The position numbers and the translations under genes are program-made. From positions 224,387,654-224,451,653 of the forward strand of contig JAHLJT010000631.1 in assembly GCA_031308135.1 (NCBI GenBank): 64,000 nucleotides of DNA. The letters are read 5' to 3'. This document shows, in pieces, positions 55,805 through 64,000 of this stretch. A model generated the notes under the pieces. The model saw only the letters and a list, made by a program, of their open reading frames with translations, did no database searches and was not told where the DNA came from. The number at the start of each line of letters is the position of its first letter. Positions within the stretch are counted from its first letter, which is position 1. This DNA comes from Acheta domesticus. Lineage: Eukaryota > Arthropoda > Insecta > Orthoptera > Gryllidae.

Positions 55805-56317
55805 CCCTCAGTTGACCGACCGTACTTACAAGTACCACCTTTCTTATGCGTGTTTAATAATTAATATAGGTGCCAGCGAGTCTCACAGCTTGTCGGTACT
55901 ATGAAATACCATTTTGGTGTGGTGAATCAGTTGCAATTTGTAGGTTTTTAATTGTTAATAACTTCATCACTGCATTTGTTTGTTGCCGTGTCGAGTTGTG
56001 TTGCGTCTTTCAGGAGAGAAGGGGACCAATCCTAATTCTGTATTTATTTTTTTCTTTGTTTTTGTGGAAAAATTCACCTGTATGTTACAAATGTAATTAA
56101 AATATTACTTTTTAAATTAAATTATAAGTGTAAAAAATCATTACTGATATGTGTGATTATCTAGTGGCTTGTAGGAACTTACAAATACAATTGTTGTTTA
56201 ACAATGAAGGTTTAAAATTAAAAATCTGAAAAAATAGATGCTTATTATTTACCTATTTGAATATTATTACAAAGTTGTGTAATGATTGATTTTATTCTTG
56301 ATTCAGGTAACTAAGGG
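55805..56317. mobile_element. piggyBac-like MITE (513 bp)
   Basis: TTAA at 55801-55804 and 56318-56321. Termini CCCTCAGTTGACC and GGTAACTAAGGG start with the CCCT/AGGG expected of piggyBac. A sub-terminal ACTTACAAGTACCACC recurs inverted as AGGAACTTACAAATAC. No transposase. Confidence 0.75.
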
Positions 56318-56321
56318 TTAA

Positions 56322-57734
56322 CCTGTTTAATATGATTATTCAAACAAGTGTTTCCACTACTCTACAACGGTCTTGAACGTTTCTTAGAAGTCTTCGTTTC
56401 TTCCAGGGAATTCGGATGACATTACAGTTGCGCTGCTACGTGCTACCCTCTGGCATCCAAGTAACGGAACCTTTATTGTCTTGTAAGATTTCATTGGCAC
56501 AGTCTGTTAATGCACCCGATTTTTTGGAAAATTAAATTTCTCGGTGGCGCGGAAATCGACAACGCAGAACTTAGATTTGATTGGCTCCAAGGAGGGCTTA
56601 CAATTAGTAAATTATAGGTTTGGTGTCAAATTTAGGAATACGAACATATACATGTTGAAACAACTAAAATAATGTAAAAAGCTGTAATAAAATATTTCGT
56701 TTTGTTCCTATAAAATGTACTTGTTTTGGTAAATTTCCCTGTAAATTGAGATTACATGCTTGCTTCTACGATAAAGGATTAAAGGTGAAGCTATTCATGC
56801 TATGTGTGGTGTGCAAAATCCAACTTAAGAGGTGAGTGAACATAAAAAATATTAAGAAAATCATCAAATACCAAGCTATAGAGATATCTCAAAACTTCTA
56901 GAGTATGGAGAGTGATCGAAAATGTTAACGTTTTGCCAATGAACGTATAGCGGGTAATTTCATATTTTGGAGTCACACGTTGTATTTGCAGTGAATGATA
57001 CTCAACTCTGAATCCGTAGGTGTTCGGCAGGTACACGCCATCTCCTTGTCTGCGTTAGAACGTGATTTGCAGAACACCTGTGCATAAAGTGGCCTAACAA
57101 TCAGAAGAAAGGTTACACGTGTAACTCTTTTGTATAGATTTCCCACTAAGCGTTCATTCGCATTTTCGATCTTTCTACATCCTCCCAAATATCTATAACA
57201 TTCCGGGACACTTTGTATTGTTATGTGAGTTATGTTATGTGTGATAAAGTAATAGAATTAAACTTCCTGAAATAAGAAAATAGAGCAAGAGCAATACGGG
57301 GATTTGAAAAGTTTTTAAACGCAAACTTTTAAAACATTTTAAACGCAATGTCAAAAGTCTCGAAAGTTCCATTCTTCAATTTTTGCGAATCTCTTCCAAA
57401 TCTCTCGTTTCAAAGACTCATTTAATCAAGGAAGCTCTCTCTGGCGCCTTAGCGTTGTAGTAATTGGATGCGCAACCAAGTAACCGCCACCTCCGTCTGC
57501 TCGAAAGGCATACGTATGCTCTGGTCCGCCTCCTAAGCAATTGACTGCGTTTTCTGGGTTTAGGTCAGCGGAACTTGACTGGAGGTTGAGTATCGTCGAA
57601 TTCCGCGGCGTAGGCATCGTCAAGAACCTTATTCTAGATTCCTTGCTCAAGAACATTGTTATGGCTCCCCGAAACGTACCCTATTTTCTCTAATATAGAT
57701 CCTCCTCGCATACATCTCTTAACTTTTTTTTTAT
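56322..57734. other. No gene recognised
   Basis: AT-rich except 57430-57660. That stretch has an open minus-strand frame (ENAVNCLGGGPEHTY) without a known motif; it may be a repeat fragment. Confidence 0.4.
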
Positions 57735-58285
57735 GATTGATTGATTTTTAGTGATTCCATGCGCGTCAACTAAAGAGGACATTAATCCCGTAAGTGTAGT
57801 GTATGTTTTAATCGAGGTGGCTGTGATCTTCCCCCGCTGGATGGCGATATCCGGCGTCGACCTACTGTCGGTTAGCGGGGTTTTCCCCAACAAAAGGTAT
57901 CTCCCACCAGCGGGACACCGCCACAGCCGGGACATTAAACTAAGGGGATAACACCACTAACTAAGCCCCCGACCGGTCTCCCGACGTGTGTGGAAGTGAA
58001 AGTGTAGTGCATGTTAGTGTGTGTGTTTGTAATGGGTAAGGACAAGACGAGGAAGAGGAAGAAAAGATCGGTCCGTGGCCCCTTTTTGTTTGCTCCGGCA
58101 TTTGCCTAGTGTTGATCAGAGAAACCACGAAGAACTACTGATGAGAGCAGCCAGCCGCTGAAATTCTCCTCCAGACAGTGACTGAATGCGACCCAGCTGA
58201 TAAGCTAGTGTCGAAAATCTAGCCATCGCACGCCGTCGGGACTCGAACCTAGGACCTCCCGAGCAGAGGCACCGGTGTTATTGGA
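57735..58285 (-). mobile_element. Long tRNA-derived SINE
   Basis: Minus strand, tail at 57735 (GATTGATTGATTTTTAGTG) and head at the right with the B box visible as GGGACTCGAACCTAGGACC on the plus strand. The outer head is replaced by unrelated AT-rich DNA after GGCACCGGTG. About 550 bp. Confidence 0.75.
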
Positions 58286-58289
58286 TGAA

Positions 58290-59852
58290 GACTTGGGAAA
58301 AAAAAATTTATCCCTTTGTAGTATAATTTGAAAAAAAATACGAAAAAAATTGTTTCTATTTAGATACCTTTGCCCATTAGCCTTCCTTCATTCTTGTTAA
58401 AAATTTCAAAATCTAGGGGGGCTGATATTCGAGAAAATATGAAGTTATTTCAACAACAAAAAGCTGGAGGGCCTGCTGTACATTCTCGGAAGAGTCATTT
58501 CAGTGAGTGCAGATTGGTGTTAGGAATAGTTTTCACGTGTGATTTAGTTTGTGCCAATATCGCCGCAAAAATAAAATTGTAAGAATCGAGACAAATTAAT
58601 TTGAAAAGTGCCGGAGAACATTGATATTAACTTTCTGATAAAGAAATTAAAACTGAAATAAAAATAGACAACCCACAACTTCAGATATCAAAAAGCTCAC
58701 GCAATTCACTTTCATTACGCCCTCAAACTGACAATAGTACAACATTTAGCAAATAATTAATTTAATTAAGATATCTTTGAAATGTATCATTAGGCCTGCG
58801 CCAATTCAAGCGTCTTTTGCTATATCATTGGAAAAATTTGAAGAACAAATTTCAAGTTTTTGAAAAAATGCTTTTTTAAAATTGTATTAATTTCGAGCAG
58901 AAATTACGCAAAAATGACTCTACTTTCTAACAATTTTACTTGACCTGTTTTGAATTTAATGGTGGACTGCACTCAGCAGCTAACGTTGCTGACTTACTAA
59001 TAATAATAATATTAGTACTAATTTCCTGACAAAAAATAGGAGGTGATGGTTTCTCACTAAAACAGAAGCAAAGAACATTATTATTTTAAGTTGTTTCATA
59101 GAAGGAAGTCCAGCGACTCTAAGTGAAACATTCTTGTGGAAGTTCTCAAATATTCAAGTAATATTTGTTACGCTAATGTGAAAGACATCAAATGAATTTC
59201 TGCTAGAAGAAAAATATAGAGAAATGGAGGCAGAAAACAACTGAATCTATGCAGTAACCACAATTGATTCCATGTTTGCGTTGAGTGAACCTTCTCTCGT
59301 AGCAACTGACAATTAAGATGCAACAGGAAGTCCTTTATATTGAATATTTTAGAATTATATGAACACTCTGTTCATTGTAACAGCGCAGCTTAAAGTTAAT
59401 TTTTCATTTGGTGCTAATTTGCGATGTAATATTTAAGAACTAAGTAACAAGATTTATTCTCTTTTTCGTTACTGGGGCTCGGCAATGAGAGATTTTCTGT
59501 CAAAAAATCACCATTTTCTTGCGCACGATTACAATACTTTCTTTTCTTACAAAGTAAGTTCGAGAAAGTAAAAACATTCAATAAAATGTGTTAGAAATTT
59601 AAATGTTATTTATTGTAATTATTCAGCCTTGTACTAACATGATTAAGAAGTAAAATGGGCTATATTTTTCAAAAAGCCTTTTATAATTCCTTTTATAAAA
59701 CCCTAAAAATTCGGGCACAGTGATGATGTAGTTGGTATTATGAGGCGCGTTGTTTTTACCTTTCTGCCTTCCTGAAAAGTTTACGTGGGAGGAATAACTG
59801 AAGAAATAATTTTACAACACGAGAAAGTCACAATAAATATTTCTTCATTTAT
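58290..59852. other. 3' flank of the allergen-repeat gene, no other gene
   Basis: AT-rich. ORF 58370-58582 has no motif. Bases 59820-59852 on the minus strand hold AAATAAATG directly after the stop codon, a possible poly(A) signal context for the gene at 59853. Confidence 0.5.
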
Positions 59853-59999
59853 TTAATTTTGAGGTCTTCTTATTTTTGATTTTCCAGTAAAAAGCCACTG
59901 TACATATGCAGCCAGTTCGTAAACATCCAATCCCCTTCCTTCCAAAGTTTCTACGAATGTTTTGTACTCTCGAAAACTCATCACCTTCTTTAAAATGAC
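59853..59999 (-). CDS. Allergen-repeat gene, last exon
   Basis: Acceptor TTGTTCACAG, stop TAA at 59853-59855, 48 codons. Ends TGKSKIRRPQN. In-frame join with the 60667 donor. Confidence 0.75.
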   Translation of the reverse strand, partial: VILKKVMSFREYKTFVETLEGRGLDVYELAAYVQWLFTGKSKIRRPQN

Positions 60000-60813
60000 C
60001 TGTGAACAAAGTTTGAATTATTAGAACAAGTACGTAGAGCAGCCATTGTAATATAACAATTTACGGTAGTCATTACCCATAAAAACTAATTTGATAATAA
60101 TTGGAAGAGGGCAACATTATACTTACTAAAATTTTAATAATATTTTCTTTTTGCACTTGAAATACGTTCCTTTATTATTATTTTTTACAAAATAGTTGCT
60201 GTATTCAACGAATAACAAAATGATACGTTAAAACAACACATAACGAAACTAGCTAAACATTCCCAAATCAAATGTTCTCCTGCCCTTGGGGAAAGTGTTA
60301 ACCCAAGGCAAAATGGAAAAATTTCCATTATACAAGAATTTAAAAATAGAATAAACATGAAATAAATGAGCAAGTAGTTAGTACATAAACAAAATTCAAA
60401 TCTCGGTTGGTTAATGGTTTAGATAAGACAAACATATTTTCGTTCGAAGCTATCAAAACAATTAAAAAATACTAATTTTCACTCGGACGTCGTTCGAGGT
60501 GGTTTTAGGGAAAAGTGGTTTTTGCCTCATGGGTGAAACTAGATAGAACTATTTCTATTATATATGGGATTTACTATAGATTTGTGGTTGAATGACGTAA
60601 AATGAACATACTCATCAACACATTCCTTAAATTCTCTGCTGGTTGAGTCTGTGTGAGGAGGCTCACCTGGCCGTGCTCTCCGACCAGCAAGTCCACGAAC
60701 TTGCGGAAGGGCTTGCTCTCCTCCATCTTCGTACGGTACAACTTCTGGAGTTCCGCGGCGGGCACAATTTTCTGCAGCTCCTCAAAAACCACGCGCAGGT
60801 TCTTCGGGGGTGC
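59853..60813 (-). CDS. Insect-allergen-repeat protein (G12 / Bla g 1-like), last two exons
   Basis: Exons 60813-60667 and 59999-59853, each 147 nt and phase 0, joined by a 667-bp intron with GT-AG ends; upstream exons lie beyond 60813 and were not found. The first encodes RVVFEELQKIVPAAELQKLY and KPFRKFVDLLVGEHGQ. The second encodes MSFREYKTFVETLEGRGLDV, then YELAAYVQWLF, a basic tail and TAA. The pattern (L..L.P...L..L......S..F..FV..L, then F..L...G.DV..L......L) is that of the Ins_allergen_rp family. These are secreted or midgut-associated, all-helical, lipid-binding proteins in cockroaches and other insects. Membership is judged by eye; a distant helical family is the alternative. Confidence 0.7.
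60667..60813 (-). CDS. Allergen-repeat gene, penultimate exon
   Basis: Acceptor TTAGTTTCAG, donor CAG followed by GTGAGC, 49 codons, starting APPKNLRVVF. GC-rich compared with the flanks, as expected of coding DNA here. Confidence 0.8.
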
Positions 60814-60967
60814 CTGAAACTAATTTTACCCTTGACTCTAGACATTCCTTACATTTTCTGTGAAAATCAGTCGTAAGTATAAGGTAAAAATTATCAATCT
60901 GCATGCGATCTGCATTTTCTAGTATTTTTAGCTCTTTTTACTTTGTCGCTTCGGAGTAGAGAGACGT

Positions 60968-62050
60968 TTATGTAATGCTGCGCGAAAAAACGCCGAATTT
61001 TCGGCAAAAACTCAATTTGAAGAGCCCTGGTAATGAAAAAATGGATAAATCCAGTTGTTAAATTTAGAAAAAAAATTCTCTAACACGTAGTGTAGTCATA
61101 ATTCATGTTCTGTGGGTCTTTGATACCGAAAAATCGAATAACGCCAAAACGTCTGTCTGTGAACTAGCCCGGCAGTAGGCGCTCGGAGTGCTTGAGTCAC
61201 CCCAGCATTGTTTTGGAGCTCACTGTGCTTTTAGTTTTATTTATAATCTTGTGAGATTTTCCATAACTTTCGAGGAAAGCTTTGTGCACATATCTCGACC
61301 CTTTTCTTTCAACTGCTTCCTGTCCTTTCCTGGAAATTTCGTCGCAAAGGCGATGGCGCGCTGCGAGGGGGCCACCGAGTCGCCTCTCGCGACCTTTGTT
61401 ATCACTTCCTGCCACGCTGTTCACAGTACTTATCAGCAGGACGGCACCGAGAACGGTTTCATTTTCAAATATACACCATGGTAAATGCTTTTGTTCGAGA
61501 AATTTTTTTATAACAAATATTTCAATGATACGATTATTCTATATTTATATTATTGTGATATATTCGTATGTATATTTGTATATATTTATTTATATTGTAA
61601 TGTATATTTTATTCTGTAATATATTTACATCATCTTTTACATCATATTATTTATATTCTTATAATTTTTATTATTGGTTTTTTTAAGCGCAAAAGAGATC
61701 CTATGCGCGATGAGGAGAAAATTCGTGAACCCCTGCTTTGTGAAAGTTGTTTGCAAAAAGAACATTCGTAAAAATTAAAATTTTATTTGTACTTGTTTCC
61801 AAAATTTGTATAAATAGTTGGAAATAAACACGTATTTACTAAAGAAATAAAATTGTTATTGTTTTCTTGACATTTTTACCGTGGGGCCACTGAGGCACCC
61901 CGCGCGCCTCAATTTGTCACAAAACTTGGCGCGCCTACTGCCGGGCTAGCGGGTAAACTGTTCTGCCGATTTTCTCGAAAATTGATATTCCCCAATTGAT
62001 CTTGCTGATGCCGCGGCCCCTTGAGTACCCCTTGAGTTTGTGAAAAAATA
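60968..62050. repeat. Dispersed repeat interrupted by the CTAG element
   Basis: The left part (60968-61163) starts TTATGTAATGCTGCGCG and is collinear with 48714-48900. The right part (61950-62050) continues the same family (TTTTCTCGAAAATTGATATTCCCC). Removing 61168-61949 joins the two parts into the order found in the intact family. From 62050 to 62640 no gene is seen. Confidence 0.7.
61168..61945 (+). mobile_element. piggyBac-like element with a CTAG target duplication
   Basis: Perfect inverted ends CCCGGCAGTAGGCGC and GCGCCTACTGCCGGG. CTAG flanks both sides (61164-61167, 61946-61949). Sub-terminal GAGTCACCCCAGC and GGCACCCCGCGCGCC resemble those of the TTAA elements nearby. A plus-strand frame near 61700-61775 ends with Cys-containing VNPCFVKVVCKKNIRKN, perhaps a decayed C-terminal cysteine-rich piece. 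The 778-bp element is non-autonomous. Superfamily inferred from CCC...GGG ends. Confidence 0.7.
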
Positions 62051-62639
62051 TTCCGTGTCCTGCTGATATTATCTTAATTCCACCGCATCATAGGAGACCA
62101 CAGTCATAAAGCTATTGAAACCAAAATCACAGTCCAAGAAATCTCAAGACTTCGCCTTCTAAATTTATTACCACACAGAAATTGCATTGATTTTAGAAGT
62201 TTTGAGCCACTTTAATGAAAATTAATTTCAATTGTATAATTTTCATTTAGGTTTTTAAACCACTTATTTTTTAAGAACAAAAGAAAAATATCCTATATGC
62301 GGGTAAATATGGTATGTAAGTTGCAACCTGTGAGATCTCCATTTTAACTAGCAGCTTCACTTTCGGCGTTTGTACTTGGTTCAGGCCGATTATTTTGACA
62401 GGTTCTAAGTAATCTGTGCAACACGGGATTCTAAATCAGCGGGGCTTCGTTTTGCAAAATGTGTTCTACCGTCAGCAAGTTTAGCCGAACACTACCTGTT
62501 AATGTCTCAGAAGTGTCATTTCACCGAGAGCAGTTGTAGGTTAGGGATAATTTCTACAAGTGATTTAGTTTGTGCCGTCAATAAGTATAATAATTTTAAT
62601 ATTATGCTTTATTATCTAATCACTTCCCCTACCGATTAG

Positions 62640-63800
62640 CAAGCTCATTGTACAGGCTAATTCTTTGCTGGAAATGTAACTTGTAAACATGCTTGCCGCA
62701 GTCGCATCGTTACCGCCGTGGTGCCTAGACACTCCGCTCCAGGCCAAATCACCTTGTGTGTGCGCTCACTGACTCAGTGATTGACAGTATTATATTAAAC
62801 GTGGTAGAAGTGGAGTTATTGTTACATGAAGTGATATTGCTTAACTAAGTGAAAAGTTTTTTTTTGTGACCATCATGGAGCCCTCTCAAGTTCATCAATC
62901 TTCAGGAGACCAGAACAGTAAGGAAACTATTAATTATGCTAAAATTACTATGCATGCTCTCTTTCCAAAGAAAGAAAATGTTATCATCATAGACTCGGCA
63001 AATAGTGCGCCAATTTTATAATTTATTGAAAAGTTATCAACTACAGTTAAATCTTCTCATATTAAGTTTGCTTCGAAAATATCGAACAACAGACTGTGTG
63101 TGTGTGCCTATCCAGCAAAGAAATCGCAGTTGATCTAGTCTACAATCATAAGAACATTGTTGTGTCCAATCACGTATTCTCCATAAGACCATTAATTTCC
63201 AGGAATAAAATAATTATTCTGTCAAATATTTGCCCGAGTATACTGCATCAAGTGATTGAAGAAAAATTACTAACATTCGGTGTTAAAACTGTAGTACCGT
63301 TAACATTTCTTCGTGCTGGATTTAATAATCCCAACTTGAGCCACATCCTCAGTTTTTGCCGCCAAACATTTGTTTCACCGGATGATGAACATAAATTACC
63401 TGAATCGTTTCAAGTGTTTAAAGATAATGTCCCCCATTGGATATATGTAACCCCTGATGTTCCTAATTGTTTTTTGTGTAAAATCAGTGCCATATAGCTA
63501 AACACTGCCCAAATCCATGTAACTCCCAATTAACTAATACCCTACTTTTGCCTAAGGAAGTAGAAATCATAGAATCAACTAATGTGAGTGTTGATAATTA
63601 TAATAATGTTTCTCCTGAAGCATTTGAACCTACGCTTCCCGGGAGCGATAAACTGAACGAAAGTTCTAGCCCTAACCTTGACCTTGACTGCTTCCTCCTC
63701 TAACTATCACTCTTCCCCTTGAGCCGGCTGCGAGAAAAAAAGTGCCTTGAAAACTCAATGGACGTTGACCTTTCCTGCAACGCTGTAAGATTAAAGAGAC
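62640..63800 (+). mobile_element. Second non-LTR retrotransposon, 5' part
   Basis: A 5' UTR-like region (62640-62875) precedes a Gag-like ORF1 with several lesions. It is followed after about 63800 by unrelated repeats, so the element is 3'-truncated or broken. The exact 5' end is not clear. Confidence 0.6.
62876..63704 (+). pseudogene. Non-LTR ORF1 (Gag-like), at least three lesions
   Basis: ATG at 62876 (MEPSQVHQSS). There is an in-frame stop at about 63019, a frameshift near 63095, an open stretch to 63497, then a further frameshift. Conserved words are RLCVCLSSKEIAVDL, SNICPSILH, ILSFCRQTFVSPDDEHKLP and CFLCK. The next frame carries HIAKHCPNPC, completing a CCHC zinc knuckle (C-x2-C...H-x4-C). 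This ORF1 type is common in insect I/Jockey-group elements and binds the element's RNA. No reverse transcriptase follows. Confidence 0.7.
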
Positions 63801-63885
63801 CGTTGGTTTAGTGGTGAAATGTCGTTGGCATTTAAAATTAAAAGATCACAGGTGTTGTCATTGCCAACAATGTTATTTATTTTAA
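63800..63885 (+). repeat. tRNA-like SINE head fragment
   Basis: CCGTTGGTTTAGTGGTGAAA resembles an A box in a tRNA-like start. The B box (AGATCACAGGTG) is degenerate. Too diverged to call a tRNA. Confidence 0.35.
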
Positions 63886-64000
63886 GAGCAGCTTTCGATC
63901 ATCAGTTTTCTGCTGTCTGGAAGCCAGCAGCCCTGGTAGTCGTTTCGTGGCTTCCAGACAGCAGAAAACTGATGATGATGGCTAAGCCATCGAAAGCTGC
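63886..64000. repeat. Hairpin repeat at the right edge
   Basis: GCAGCTTTCGAT and CATCAGTTTTCTGCTGTCTG on the left recur inverted on the right as ATCGAAAGCTGC and CAGACAGCAGAAAACTGATG. A short loop with CAGCAGCCCTGG lies between. The right arm holds an extra GATGGCTAAGCC. May continue past the window. Confidence 0.8.

Overview
The window is nuclear DNA of an insect with a large, repeat-rich genome. Real genes are rare, introns run to 8-10 kb, and almost every kilobase between exons carries a transposon, SINE, foldback or minisatellite. The two host genes recognised are a divergent ionotropic receptor (IR) and an insect-allergen-repeat (G12 / Bla g 1-like) protein; the second family is insect-specific. 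The order cannot be fixed from this window. A polyneopteran such as a cockroach, termite, stick insect or orthopteran is my guess from the gene and repeat style.

The main content is one IR gene on the minus strand. It can be assembled from start codon to stop as eight exons between 51493 and 14597. Signal peptide exon: 51392-51493. N-terminal domain: 42618-42938 and 41902-42086. Ligand-binding S1 half: 39339-39645 and 35731-36183, the latter also holding TM1, pore and TM2. S2 half: 27902-28037 and 17481-17715. S2 end, TM3 and tail: 14597-15011. Every donor/acceptor phase agrees and the sum is 2154 nt (717 codons plus stop). Seven exons are very GC-rich islands in AT-rich DNA; exon 6 is not.

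Mobile DNA sits against several of these exons. A hAT element begins 8 bp inside intron 5, and its target duplication is the donor sequence itself. A Tigger-like element starts 32 bp from the exon 2 acceptor. A SINE is fused to the last exon and supplies the present stop codon. A 22-bp minisatellite fills most of the GC-AG intron 2.

A 7.2-kb block is present twice (1105-8297 and 16264-23447), nearly identical apart from many one-base indels. Copy 1 carries an orphan, frameshifted exon 7. It ends exactly at a 100-N gap on the right, and on the left at a Jockey-like retrotransposon lying in a SINE. This looks more like two haplotypes placed in tandem than a true duplication.

Right of the IR gene lie piggyBac-like elements with TTAA duplications, an unusual piggyBac-like element with a CTAG duplication (61168-61945), the last two exons of the insect-allergen-repeat gene (minus, 59853-60813), and at the right edge a broken non-LTR ORF1 and a hairpin repeat. 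No RNA gene, CRISPR array or prokaryote-type system was seen, apart from tRNA-like SINE heads.
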